A stretch of DNA of 64,000 bases, from the NCBI RefSeq assembly GCF_003437035.1, contig NZ_QSRL01000008.1:40798-104797 (forward strand), in the 5' to 3' direction. Position numbers and translations under genes: made by a program. How positions within the stretch are numbered: position 1 is the stretch's first letter; each line of letters begins with the position of its first letter. This stretch comes from Collinsella sp. TF08-11AT (GTDB taxonomy: Bacteria; Actinomycetota; Coriobacteriia; Coriobacteriales; Coriobacteriaceae). A model generated the notes under the pieces. It had not been told where the DNA came from and did not search any database. It was given only the letters and a program-made list of their open reading frames with translations. Shown here in pieces: positions 39,704 through 48,827 of this stretch.

Positions 39704-42700
39704 CTAGTCCTCCCTCCTTAGCGTGCCGTTTTCCCAAACATTCTTGGCACGCGAGCCACCATCGACCCATTTGTCCTTCGCGCGCGTGTTAACGCACGTC
39801 ACCACGGCGTCGCCTGCGCTCGAAGCAGACGAAATCGTCAGCTCGGCAGTTTTACCGGGCGCCTTGCCCGGCGTGCTCAGCTCGCCCCGGTAGCGCCATG
39901 CCCAAGCCGTATCTTCCTCGACGGTATAGATGCCCGCCGGAGCGGCGAACTGCACGCTGCCGACATACCAGGTCTCACCGTTTTCCGGCTGCTGCTTATC
40001 GACTTTCACCTCGACCATGCGCGTCTCGGCAGGAGAATCCTGCGACATCTTTCGCGTTACCTTAAAGCGGAACGTTTGCCCCATAGCGCTGGCATCGGTC
40101 GTCTTTTTAACGATCGTCAGCGCATGAGTCTGGGCAAAGTTGAACACGGCTTTGCCGGGGCCCTGATCGCCCTCGCCCGTCTTCTTGGACTCCAGACGGT
40201 TGGCCAGGTCGAACGAGCCGCCACCCGAACCCAGACTGTAGAGCGAGACAAACTTGCCGTTCACAGGCTTTTCCGCCGCAGAAACGCCCTCTGCACCAGG
40301 GCCGTAGCTTGCCTGCGTTACCGTAACGGTCAGTTGTGTTCCCATAAACGGCTCGGCAAAGCAGACCTTAAACGGCGCCTGGTCGGCACCGTCATCGACG
40401 GTGTTGGCGGCGGCGGGATCGAGCAGCCATTTAAGCTGCGCGGTCATGGTTACGGGTTTCGCGGGATCAGACGTATCGTTGGCAACCACGCGATACGTCA
40501 CGGGATACAGGTCCATGTCGCCCTTGACTGGCTCGCCCTTGAACTCATCCCAAGACTTTGCAGTGCCATCGGCACCCACATATCGCCACTCCAAGAAGAG
40601 CTCGCGCTTATCGCCATTGGCAGCAGCCTGTTCATCGAGCAGCGCGACGATCTTGGAGTGGGCGTCCGGATCGTACGCCACGGATTTTTGCTCCATCACA
40701 GGATTGCCGTCGTTGTCGTAGAAAGGGTTGCCGCTCTCGTCCATTTTGGGAACATCGACCGTGTAGACAAAGCCAGGCTTACCGTCCTGCGCGCGCTCGT
40801 CGCCCGAGTCGACCGTCGCCGTAAAGATGACCGCCCCGTCGACGCTGTGATAGCGCACCTTATACGGCGTGACCTTGTACACCGCGGTATACGTCGCGCC
40901 CTTAAAGGGTTCACTACCCTCGAGGGGATACTTATCGTCTTCGGTCAACAGGGTGTATTTGCCATCGGGTTCATAGTCGCGCGACCAGCCGACAAAGTCG
41001 TACTTGGTGCCGTCAATGCCGACAACCTCAGCTGTAGCTCTTACTTCCAGCGAAATTTGATCGCCAGAGTCGGTGCGCGAAAGAGAACGCACGGAATCGG
41101 GGTTATCCAGATTGGCATCGATATTCGATTGGACAATTACCGCGCTGGCACGGTAGACCGGGTACAGCTCCATGGGGGCGTTAACCACAGTGTTTGTATT
41201 CACCATGGGAAGGCCGTCCGACCAAACGACATAACAGTTGCCGGATGCCGGTTTAGTTTCCGTCCAGCCTACGAAGGCATTGTATGCGTTCGTTGCATCA
41301 TCGATGTCGCCAACGTTATACGTCGGCAGCGGGATGCCGTCCTTAAGGCTGCCGAGCGTATCGCCCTGCTGGGCTACCTTGCCATCCACATCTTTGGCAT
41401 TGAGATGGTACACGACCGCCAACGGCGAATAGTACGCCACAAATGTATAGGCTCCGCCGGGTTCCACCTGATAGGAATACGAGTTATCGCCGTTAGGTTC
41501 GAGCTTTTTAACCTCACCGTTCGGGAGTTCGATTTCGACCTTATTCAGCTTGTATAACTCGCCGCCGGACTTGTATACCGTCGTTTCGATATCAGGAGTC
41601 ACCGTTGCCGTGGCGGGATCGTTGTCCGCATTGAGATTAGGGGTGATGTCATACCTAGGAACATTCACCTCGGAAGTGCCATTAAAACCGGCGCGGTGCA
41701 GGTTGGTGGTGTAGTTGACGTCGAACTTTGCGTAGACGGGATAGGCATCCTGACACTTGGTGACCTTGAAGTCATCCGTCGCCAAGTATGGCGCCGCCTT
41801 TTCCGGATCGCTCGTCACATAGGGGTCGTTGGCGACATCATAGATATAGTTCCAGACGGGAGAATCCTTCTGGACCTCGGCGGTCGAAATCCAACCCAAG
41901 AACTTATATCTCGGATCCGGCTCGCCCTTAGGATTCCGCACGGCCATTTCAGTATCGGTCGGAGAAGACTCGAGGGTCAGGGGGCTCTCATACGATCCCT
42001 TCTCACCATCTTCTGGCTTTTCGGCCACTTTAACCGACTTATTAACATGCGGGTAGTAATACGTGAACGTCGGATCCGCCCCGTTCACCTTGGTCTGCAG
42101 CAAGTTACTCTCATAGCGCCGCGTGGCAGTCCTCACGACATTATCGCCCTTGTTGTAGAAATTAACGTCCGTGGTAATCATCGCGCGAACGTAGTACTTC
42201 TTATCTGTACGCACCATGCTCTCGATGGGATTTTTCACATATGTCCAATATTCACCATCGCGCTCAAGCGTCCAGAAATTCAGGCGATAGCGATCATTCA
42301 CCGGTTTGACCGTTACGTTCAGCGAAGCCGAAGTCCAAGTATCGCTTAGCGTTGCAGCGCCTGGAAAATCGGTATCGGCATAGAGGTTTTTTAGAGTATC
42401 GGCTCCCGTATCGTTTTTAACGTTGTGCGAGTACGCGTTAAGGGGACTCACGACAAGGGTTTCCTTCGTGAAGCGTGTGCCACACGTTTCATAACTATCC
42501 TTTATACCGTGGTCAACATGCTCCGGGCCCCAGTGGACGACGTTTTCACGCACGAAGGTACTACCGACGTTTTCCTCAAAGGGCGTTTGATAGCGATTCC
42601 AAACGGAACAAAGTAGCTTGCTGTCCGTAAACTCATGGTTGGTATAAGCCCGAACGTAATAATCCACTCGGTACTCAAAGCGGGCGATGTAGGTATGCGG

Positions 42701-45202
42701 CGCGGTTAAATCGACATCGGTGGGGAGCGTATAGCTGGGATCGCGGCTTACGCGCACCTCAAGCGGGGCATCCTCGGTTCCCTTGTTTTCATACCAACCC
42801 AGGAAACGGTAGCCGTCGGGCAGCGCACCGTCCTCTGATAAAGGCTTGTTGTCCACGTCGCACACCCGCACCGTGTACACACCGGTGCCATCCTCGTCAG
42901 TCTCAACCTTAACGTCAGTTTTGCCCACACCATCGCGCCGAGTCTGATCGTCGATTGCATCCTGCTCATTGCCCTCAAACACCGTCATGATGTTCGACAC
43001 ATAGTCGGTGTACACCGGATAAAAATCGGTAGGGCCAAGCACAGTGATCTCAGCGCCGGCAGGATAGAACGCACCGGCGTTTTTTAGCTCGGCAAGCTTA
43101 GGCGAGGTGATGGCCGCGTAACCGCCATGCATCCCGGCCTCGCCGCTCGGCTGCGTCGTCCAACCAATAAAGGTGGCGCTGGCAGATAGAGTGCCGCGGT
43201 CCGCAGGGGCAACCGGCGTTAAACCGACACCATAGCGGTACCAATCCGTCGACTTGTCGTGCGCCTCGCCGCTCTGCCACGAGAGCATCTCACCCTTGAC
43301 GTTATAGAACAGCACCTGCGCCTCGTACGAAGCAATAAAGAGGTCGTTGCCCTTAAAGGCCTCGGCCCCCTTCGCGTTATCGGCAGTATAGGTCGACGTT
43401 TTGTCGTTTGCCTCGTTCTTCTGGACCTGCTTGCCAGCAGCCACAGCATCGGCATCGGTCTTGCCGTCAAACCAGCTGTTGTCTTGTCCAATTCGGTTCA
43501 CACGCACATCGGGCTCGCGGAACCAGCCCATAAAGCGGTAGCCGCCGTTCGCCTCGCTCAGGTCGGCAGGCTTTGCAGAGGTCTCCTGCTTAAACGTTAC
43601 CGAGGTATCGCCCTGGGCCAAGCCCTGAGCAGTTCCCGCCAGCACGGCACTCACGGCAAAGGCATACGGATCCGAGGTCGCCTGATCAATACCGAGTTTG
43701 GTTGCCGTAATAGTCGCGGTACCCGCACCGGGAAAATCGATCGTCGCCTTAACGCTTTGGCCATGCACGGGGATATTCAGCTTGTAATCCATCGCCCATT
43801 CGTTTGCATGGTCGCCGCCCAGATAATCGTTATTGGCAGTCGAGCGCATGGTGCCGGCACAGAAGTCGTAGTCGTGCTCTTCCCATAGCTCACGCGTGGT
43901 ATAGCGCTCGTCGTCCCACGGGCCATAGCCGTCGCCCTTGGTGGTACCGTCGCCGCCAAAAGAGGGGATCTTCTTCTTAGCCGCGGTACCCTGGCTGCTG
44001 CCGTTTAGGCTCACGCTCGGCTTAAAGTAGCACTCGGTGACCGTGGCGTCGCCCTTGTTGGCGCGCGCAGCAATACCGCCCAGGTTCACGTCGTTTTGGA
44101 TGATGGGGATCACGGCGATGGGGTTGTATTGACGCGAGCTCAGGTCACCTGCAAAGTGGCTGCGGACGAGCTCATTGCCTTCTTTGGTTAAAATACGACC
44201 CGCCAGGCCACCCGCCCACGCGCGCGTCACGGCGACAACGCCCACGTACGACGCGGCATAGCTGTAGCACTGGGCCGTCGAGAAGCAGTCGATGATCTTG
44301 GCGTCACCTGCCATGCAGCCCACAAAGCCCGAGGCGTACACGTTGTTGCCGCCCAGGGCGCCAATGGCCACGTCGTACTTATTGGTGACGTCGGTCATGC
44401 CCTTCTCGGCAATCGAGCCGTCGTCCTTACGCGTCGGCGTCACGCGGCAGTACTCGATAGTCGATTTCTCAACGTAGCCGGCAAACGCCGCCATATACAG
44501 ACCCTCACCGCCGAGCGCCTGCACGCCCGAAGTCGTGTTGTTAACGGCGCGGCCACCACGTACCTCGCAGTTATAGAGGGTACAGCCGTCGAGCTCGCCG
44601 GCGATGAGACCGCCCTCAAAGCCTGCGTTGGTAATGAGGTTGAGAGCATTGTTGGCGCAGGTCACGTGCAGCGTGCTCTCCATGACCATAACGTTTTCGA
44701 AACGCGTATTGACGGCCTTGCCCACGATAATGCCACCGCGGAAGTCCGCCCACACGTTGGCGTCCTTGACCAGGAAGTTTTTGATGGTGGCACCGTTGGT
44801 CTCGGCAAAAAATCCCGTATCGCGCTCGGGGTCAAAAGCGTCTTTATCGTAGTTCAGGCCCTCAACGGTGTGGTTTTGACCATCGAACACGCCCTTAAAC
44901 GGATGCTCCTTGTTGCCAAACGACAGATGCTTAACGGTGTTTGCAACGATGTCTTTCATGTCGTCGCTGTCGAGCTCAATGTCGTTATCGAGATAAACGT
45001 GCCAGCCGGACGTATCGCGCTCGCGCGACAGCGCCACACACGACAAAAAGTCAGCCTCGTTTTTGATGTGGAATTCGTTTTTGTTCTCGGGCACGTCCTC
45101 GGCATGCACCGCCGTCGGCAGCGCCATAACGCAGCAAATGGCAATCGTCGCGACGGCAACTAGCCTGCTAAGCACGCCCCGGTTCATGTTCTTGATCTTC
45201 AT
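39704..45202 (-). CDS. Giant repeat surface protein (GLUG-like N-terminus, InlB-B-like repeats)
   Basis: An 1832-residue exported protein. Signal peptide about 1-35 (cut near VHA-ED). Residues about 40-450 form a right-handed-helix-like region with GLUG-type motifs (FDGQNHTVEGLNYD; GGIIVGKAV; GFVGCMAGD; GGLAGRI). From about 490 to 1640 come at least seven blocks with F(x)GW and YPVY/YxAxF signatures (YRFMGWFREP, ATFIGWTTQP, YRFLGWYENKG, YKFLGWIST, AFVGWTETKP, YDFVGWSRDY), related to Listeria-Bacteroides/InlB B-repeats. The end is a prealbumin-like domain (LTIVKKTTDA, GIYTVEED) closing with NTRAKDKWVDGGSRAKNVW. It has no sortase motif. Likely an adhesin or scaffold attached through its TasA-like partners. 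Confidence 0.8.
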   Translation of the reverse strand: MKIKNMNRGVLSRLVAVATIAICCVMALPTAVHAEDVPENKNEFHIKNEADFLSCVALSRERDTSGWHVYLDNDIELDSDDMKDIVANTVKHLSFGNKEHPFKGVFDGQNHTVEGLNYDKDAFDPERDTGFFAETNGATIKNFLVKDANVWADFRGGIIVGKAVNTRFENVMVMESTLHVTCANNALNLITNAGFEGGLIAGELDGCTLYNCEVRGGRAVNNTTSGVQALGGEGLYMAAFAGYVEKSTIEYCRVTPTRKDDGSIAEKGMTDVTNKYDVAIGALGGNNVYASGFVGCMAGDAKIIDCFSTAQCYSYAASYVGVVAVTRAWAGGLAGRILTKEGNELVRSHFAGDLSSRQYNPIAVIPIIQNDVNLGGIAARANKGDATVTECYFKPSVSLNGSSQGTAAKKKIPSFGGDGTTKGDGYGPWDDERYTTRELWEEHDYDFCAGTMRSTANNDYLGGDHANEWAMDYKLNIPVHGQSVKATIDFPGAGTATITATKLGIDQATSDPYAFAVSAVLAGTAQGLAQGDTSVTFKQETSAKPADLSEANGGYRFMGWFREPDVRVNRIGQDNSWFDGKTDADAVAAGKQVQKNEANDKTSTYTADNAKGAEAFKGNDLFIASYEAQVLFYNVKGEMLSWQSGEAHDKSTDWYRYGVGLTPVAPADRGTLSASATFIGWTTQPSGEAGMHGGYAAITSPKLAELKNAGAFYPAGAEITVLGPTDFYPVYTDYVSNIMTVFEGNEQDAIDDQTRRDGVGKTDVKVETDEDGTGVYTVRVCDVDNKPLSEDGALPDGYRFLGWYENKGTEDAPLEVRVSRDPSYTLPTDVDLTAPHTYIARFEYRVDYYVRAYTNHEFTDSKLLCSVWNRYQTPFEENVGSTFVRENVVHWGPEHVDHGIKDSYETCGTRFTKETLVVSPLNAYSHNVKNDTGADTLKNLYADTDFPGAATLSDTWTSASLNVTVKPVNDRYRLNFWTLERDGEYWTYVKNPIESMVRTDKKYYVRAMITTDVNFYNKGDNVVRTATRRYESNLLQTKVNGADPTFTYYYPHVNKSVKVAEKPEDGEKGSYESPLTLESSPTDTEMAVRNPKGEPDPRYKFLGWISTAEVQKDSPVWNYIYDVANDPYVTSDPEKAAPYLATDDFKVTKCQDAYPVYAKFDVNYTTNLHRAGFNGTSEVNVPRYDITPNLNADNDPATATVTPDIETTVYKSGGELYKLNKVEIELPNGEVKKLEPNGDNSYSYQVEPGGAYTFVAYYSPLAVVYHLNAKDVDGKVAQQGDTLGSLKDGIPLPTYNVGDIDDATNAYNAFVGWTETKPASGNCYVVWSDGLPMVNTNTVVNAPMELYPVYRASAVIVQSNIDANLDNPDSVRSLSRTDSGDQISLEVRATAEVVGIDGTKYDFVGWSRDYEPDGKYTLLTEDDKYPLEGSEPFKGATYTAVYKVTPYKVRYHSVDGAVIFTATVDSGDERAQDGKPGFVYTVDVPKMDESGNPFYDNDGNPVMEQKSVAYDPDAHSKIVALLDEQAAANGDKRELFLEWRYVGADGTAKSWDEFKGEPVKGDMDLYPVTYRVVANDTSDPAKPVTMTAQLKWLLDPAAANTVDDGADQAPFKVCFAEPFMGTQLTVTVTQASYGPGAEGVSAAEKPVNGKFVSLYSLGSGGGSFDLANRLESKKTGEGDQGPGKAVFNFAQTHALTIVKKTTDASAMGQTFRFKVTRKMSQDSPAETRMVEVKVDKQQPENGETWYVGSVQFAAPAGIYTVEEDTAWAWRYRGELSTPGKAPGKTAELTISSASSAGDAVVTCVNTRAKDKWVDGGSRAKNVWENGTLRRED

Positions 45203-45205
45203 AGG

Positions 45206-45853
45206 CTAGTTCGCCTCCGGCCAACCCACAACGTCAAGTACGTCGAGGGCGGTATCGCTTGCCTGCTGGTTTTTGGCCTGCACGGCCTGAACATCGATAT
45301 CGAGCCTGAATGAGCCGCCGCGCGCGGCATCGTGGTAGTCGTCCACAAAGCGCAGCGAGTCCATGAGGCTTTCCGTCATGGCGCCGGGGTCGAGCGTGCC
45401 GCCACGCCCGGCCAATCCGCGGTAGTAGTACCACCCATCGCCGCCATCGACCCACGGGAACCCCTCGCCCGCGTTCACATGAAACGCAACGCTGCCCGAA
45501 GCATCCGCGCTCGAACCGTCGGGCGCCACCGACGTCATGCGCAGACGCGCGCGAACGTACTCAGGCTGCGTGCCAGCGTTCTCCACGCGCACAATGCGGC
45601 TGATGTCAGAACCCCCGGCCTTGGTGTCGGGATAGTCCCCGTGCTCGTTGGGCTCAAACGGAATCTCCTCGCCCTGCTCGTTGAGGGTGTATTCGCAGAC
45701 TCGTACCTTCACGCTGCCAAACGATAGAACGTTGTTCGCCGGAACCATATCAACGGTAAAAGCCAGCGTGCCGCACAGGCACGCCAGGGCCAACAGCGCC
45801 ATCGCGGCAAGCGCCAAGGTGCGTTTCTGATTGTCGGAAAGATTATTGAGCAT
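45206..45853 (-). CDS. TasA/camelysin-like exported protein (B)
   Basis: A 215-residue exported protein with an N-terminal hydrophobic segment (TLALAAMALLALACLCGTLAF) and a beta-rich mature part. NVLSFGSVKVRVCEY, then VRVENAGTQPEYVRARLRMT and DGWYYYRG resemble protein C and the CalY/TasA fold. The ATG at 45853 is taken as start; a TTG four codons earlier is possible and neither has a strong ribosome site. It ends 3 bases before the giant gene and follows the intercistronic hairpin. Confidence 0.68.
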   Translation of the reverse strand: MLNNLSDNQKRTLALAAMALLALACLCGTLAFTVDMVPANNVLSFGSVKVRVCEYTLNEQGEEIPFEPNEHGDYPDTKAGGSDISRIVRVENAGTQPEYVRARLRMTSVAPDGSSADASGSVAFHVNAGEGFPWVDGGDGWYYYRGLAGRGGTLDPGAMTESLMDSLRFVDDYHDAARGGSFRLDIDVQAVQAKNQQASDTALDVLDVVGWPEAN

Positions 45854-45882
45854 TACGTTCGCCAATCGTCGATAAGGGGGGG

Positions 45883-45933
45883 ACCGAGATCCCGGCCCGA
45901 AAATGGGGGTGGGGAGCGGACCGGGATCTCGGT
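45883..45933 (-). promoter_or_regulatory. Intercistronic hairpin between TasA-like genes A and B
   Basis: Arms ACCGAGATCCCGGCCCG (45883-45899) and CGGACCGGGATCTCGGT (45917-45933) pair over 17 bases with one mismatch around a 17-base loop. No U-run follows, so partial termination or 3' protection of the upstream message is more likely than full termination. This would raise protein A relative to the genes downstream. Confidence 0.65.
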
Positions 45934-45949
45934 GGAGGGGGTTGGATTA

Positions 45950-46636
45950 CTACAGGTCCTTAGCCCAATCCTTGGCAGCAGCCTCAGCAGACGCAGCCGA
46001 GCCCTCAGTGGTGCTGTCTTCAGCGTAAACGAAGCAGTTGACCGTCATCTTGGCATCCTTGGCGAAATCCTTTTGCTCGGTCTCCTTGGGCGTAGTCACA
46101 TTGCTGAACAGCTCACCGGTCCACTTGTCCTCGGTCTTGCTGGCAATAAGCGGAGTGGCCTCGGTCTCATTGCCAACATAAACGAAAAGGCCACCGAGAT
46201 AATGAGTCGGTTCGCCCTCAACAGCGGTCGCCTCAACGGCCTCCCAACCCTTGTTAATGGTGAAGTAAGTCGTCTTGGAATCAGCAGTCCCAGCAGACGC
46301 TGTCTCGTTCTTCACGAAAACGTACACATAAGCGTTTTCGGACCCCTTGCCAATACCGACATTAGGATTCTTAGGAACAGACACGCCAGGGGCGAGCTTG
46401 GAGTCCGCAACCCAGTTAGTCTCGGTCAGATTGCCGTTGACCTTAGCCTTGTCATCCGGAATCGGCTGATCCGGATTATCAGGATTAGTGGTGGGGTGGT
46501 TGATGCCCGCAGTAGTGAAGTTGTTGGTCAGGCTCGACTGCGCCGTCAGCCATGCATAGGTACCCACGCCGGCAGCCAGCACCAACAGCAGCAGGGCGGC
46601 AATGATGCCGTAGCGCTTTTTCTTCTTGTTTTCCAT
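45950..46636 (-). CDS. TasA/camelysin-like protein with SipW-type signal peptide (A)
   Basis: A 228-residue exported protein. MENKKKKRYGIIAALLLL and VLAAGVGTYAWLTAQSSLTN form a textbook SipW-dependent signal peptide. The mature part carries a Pro/Asp-rich linker (TTNPDNPDQPIPDD), then ENAYVYVFVKNE and an Ala/Glu-rich end. AAGGAAG precedes the ATG at 46636. First structural gene after sipW and separated from the rest by a hairpin, so it may be the most abundant component, possibly the fibre subunit. Confidence 0.78.
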   Translation of the reverse strand: MENKKKKRYGIIAALLLLVLAAGVGTYAWLTAQSSLTNNFTTAGINHPTTNPDNPDQPIPDDKAKVNGNLTETNWVADSKLAPGVSVPKNPNVGIGKGSENAYVYVFVKNETASAGTADSKTTYFTINKGWEAVEATAVEGEPTHYLGGLFVYVGNETEATPLIASKTEDKWTGELFSNVTTPKETEQKDFAKDAKMTVNCFVYAEDSTTEGSAASAEAAAKDWAKDL

Positions 46637-46706
46637 CGTTCTCTTCCTTTCGAGAATCGTCTTCCCCGGCAACGGCCCCTACCGCCGCCGACGCTTTTCC
46701 CTGCCG

Positions 46707-47264
46707 CTATGAACGCCGCTCCCTCGCATGCACGCGGGCATGCTTGCCCGCAGGCTCGTCGGGAACCATCCGATCGAGCACTATCGACGCCGTGATCAGC
46801 AGCGCCAGAACGGCAACCACAACAAGCAAACCAGGCATCGTCGTGCAATATGCGTTGACGAAGCCCAGGTAAGGGACACAAAAAGAAACAGTGCCGATAA
46901 CACTCGAAAAAGGCGTCTGCTCGGCATCGTGCATGATGCTTCCGTCTGCATTTTTGTTCGCAATTCCCTGCGTGCCGATCATCTGCGCGGCAGGGTCGAT
47001 CTCGTACACCTGGTGCGTCACCACGGCGCCGTCCGATCGGTAAAAGGTTGCATTGTCGCCCACGGCAATATCCGTTGGCTCAACCTGGCGGACAAACACG
47101 ATGGAGCCAACGGGAAGCTCGGGTTCCATAGAGCCCGAAAGCACAGCAAAGGGCGTGTATCCAAATGCGCGAGGCACAAAAGAAACAACGGCAAGGGCTA
47201 TGACAAGCGCGAACGCCAAGCTACTCAAAAGTGCAATAAATCGTTTGAGTCTACGCGCCGTCAA
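46707..47264 (-). CDS. sipW: Signal peptidase I, SipW (ER-type) family
   Basis: A 185-residue membrane serine protease with transmembrane segments near residues 9-30 and 140-165. The nucleophile is Ser45 in AVLSGSMEP. Its general base is His84 in VVTHQVYEI rather than the usual bacterial Lys, the mark of SipW/ER-type enzymes, with GTQGIANKNAD as the acidic block. The start is a TTG at 47264 because an in-frame stop lies four codons upstream; GGGGGA is about 12 bases away. In Bacillus subtilis SipW processes TasA and TapA; here it heads an operon of three TasA-like proteins. Confidence 0.85.
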   Translation of the reverse strand: MTARRLKRFIALLSSLAFALVIALAVVSFVPRAFGYTPFAVLSGSMEPELPVGSIVFVRQVEPTDIAVGDNATFYRSDGAVVTHQVYEIDPAAQMIGTQGIANKNADGSIMHDAEQTPFSSVIGTVSFCVPYLGFVNAYCTTMPGLLVVVAVLALLITASIVLDRMVPDEPAGKHARVHARERRS

Positions 47265-47562
47265 AGTGATAATTCATCCCCCTTGAGGACCTATTCGACC
47301 CATCCAAAGGTCAGCAAGTTTCAACAGGAACCGCAAGGCGCTTGAAAAGTGAGTCCGAAATAAGCCAATTTGGAATCTTTTCGTAATAAAAACATAGCGA
47401 TGTGCTACACATTTTTCAATGTTTTATCGCTAAATGCTACTTATTTTGGCGTAAGTGGTCATTTATCCCCAAATTAGTCTGTTTTATCCAATACTTATAA
47501 CTAACCCCCTACGCAACTTCCCCATAGAAGGTTCGATTTTTTGCGGAACTAAAATAATGGTA

Positions 47563-47575
47563 CCCCCCCCCCCCC
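47563..47575. repeat. Thirteen-base C/G homopolymer upstream of the surface operon
   Basis: A run of 13 C (13 G on the operon strand) stands in an AT-rich stretch about 300 bases upstream of sipW. The region 47265-47600 otherwise holds no gene and has the composition of a promoter region. Such tracts can change length by slipped-strand mispairing. Confidence 0.85.
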
Positions 47576-47667
47576 ACATTAAAACAAATTGCTGGAAGTG
47601 CCCTTTATTTTTAACCCTCTTTTTGTAGCTTTATGACAGCCTCATGTAGTTTGCAGCCCACAGCCCT

Positions 47668-47880
47668 CTGGAAGCCATGTCCCAGAATTCCCGTCCGGAG
47701 TGGGATGCGACTTCCGCTTGTGGCCCCGTTGGGAAACCACATCCCACTCCGATCACAAATTCCGGGACGCAGCTTCCGCAACCCCACCCATCCGGAAATC
47801 CCATCCCACTCCGCACACATCCGGGCATAGAACAATCAGCTTATTAGGCCTTCCATCAATAAAGGGGCGCCCTCGTGTCA
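47668..47880. repeat. TTCCGGGAC repeat cluster, copy 2
   Basis: About 200 bases with alternating GACTTCCGC, GGGAAACCACATCCCACTCC and TCCGGGACGCAGCTTCCG motifs. The stretch 47758-47874 aligns with 38176-38292 through the end block ATCAGCTTATTAGGCCTT. It borders the flavodoxin terminator. The two clusters bracket the surface operon in the same orientation. Confidence 0.7.
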
Positions 47881-47882
47881 CG

Positions 47883-47910
47883 AAAAAAGCCTCGAGAACT
47901 TCGAGGCTTT
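47883..47910 (-). terminator. Terminator of the flavodoxin gene
   Basis: On the minus strand AGCCTCGA / TCGAGGCT with a 5-base loop is followed by TTTTTT, 43 bases after the flavodoxin stop. Confidence 0.85.
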
Positions 47911-47952
47911 CACATTTGTATTGTTTTGCACGAAGGACCGCGAACGGCGAAG

Positions 47953-48504
47953 CTACTCGCCCAGCACGGCCTTCTTTGCGGCTGCGGCCATGTTATCCAG
48001 ATCCTCCTTGGTGGGGTGATCCTTCGCGGCAACCCAGTTGTCGAGCAGCATCTTAAATCGGGCGTTTTCGGGATCTCGCTCGAGCATGGCCTCGTAGCGC
48101 TGCTTGACCGCGGGGCCCATCTTGCCCTGGCACATCGCCCAGCCCGCAAGCTCGGCATCATTAGCCAAGTTAGACGATACGCGGTCGATAATCTGCCTAA
48201 AGTACTCCTCGCTGGCGCCAAAACCGCAGGTGCCAAACAGGAAAACGCGCTTACCGTGCAAGGCGGAGAGCAACGCCGCGACCGAAGGCGTGCACGCGCC
48301 CTTGTCGCACCAAAAACCGACAAGCACCGTGTCGGCCGCGCAGGCGCCCTGCGCCTCGAGCGCAACCTGATCTGCATCCGCATCGTCGCTCAACGCCGCA
48401 GCATGGACAAACTCAACGCCCGCAGCCTGCAGAGTGCGCTTGATCGCACCCGAAACCATTCTGGTATTACCGCTCTTGCTGTTAACCACCAAAGAGCACG
48501 TCAT
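47953..48504 (-). CDS. Flavodoxin family protein (BilS-like)
   Basis: A 183-residue flavodoxin-fold protein. The FMN-phosphate loop is VVNSKSGNTRMV near the N-terminus, followed by VLVGFWCDKGACTPSV and VFLFGTCGFGASEEYF around the isoalloxazine ring. The C-terminal half with WAMCQGKMGPAVKQRYEAML and DNWVAAKDHPTKEDLDN is like the flavodoxins called BilS, partner of bilirubin reductase; no bilR is in the window, so that role is unproven. ATG at 48504 used; a GTG six bases earlier sits 4 bases from GAGG. Monocistronic, with a repeat array upstream. Confidence 0.75.
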   Translation of the reverse strand: MTCSLVVNSKSGNTRMVSGAIKRTLQAAGVEFVHAAALSDDADADQVALEAQGACAADTVLVGFWCDKGACTPSVAALLSALHGKRVFLFGTCGFGASEEYFRQIIDRVSSNLANDAELAGWAMCQGKMGPAVKQRYEAMLERDPENARFKMLLDNWVAAKDHPTKEDLDNMAAAAKKAVLGE

Positions 48505-48660
48505 AGTCACGTTGCCTCGTTTCCCCCAAAACTAAAGCCACTAATGCAATTTATTAGATGAATATCTTAGTACTAACGTGACAGATGTAAACCACCGTCT
48601 GTCGATTGGCGACGCAGACGACATCTTTGGACAGATTTCGAACAGTATGTACTTCGGATT

Positions 48661-48752
48661 GAAACCGCCGCAGAACGTTTCACGAATGGCCGAAAAACTG
48701 TTTCACAAAACGCCGTCAAATTGTGTCACGGAGTATCGTCAAAATGTTTCAC
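48661..48752. promoter_or_regulatory. Four tandem 23-bp repeats ending GTTTCAC
   Basis: GTTTCAC (once GTGTCAC) recurs at 48677, 48700, 48723 and 48746, exactly 23 bases apart. The units share a looser core of about GCCGTCAAAAT before the heptamer. The array is 150-250 bases upstream of the flavodoxin start on the opposite strand. The spacing of about two helical turns fits cooperative binding of a regulator on one DNA face. The remaining 323-base gap (48505-48827) shows nothing else. Confidence 0.7.
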
Positions 48753-48827
48753 GCGCTGGTAGAACGCTATATAACAAGATCGCTCTATGGGACAAACAAA
48801 CCTGATTAATTTGCCCCACGGGCTTGC

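Noticed and set aside
48661..48752. Possible CRISPR array.
   Set aside because: Units follow each other without unique spacers, conservation is centred on seven bases, and no cas genes are near.
48578..48805. Plus-strand frame of 75 residues through the 23-bp array.
   Set aside because: The repeat unit is not a multiple of three, no ribosome site is present, and the composition does not look coding. The periodic DNA signal explains it better.
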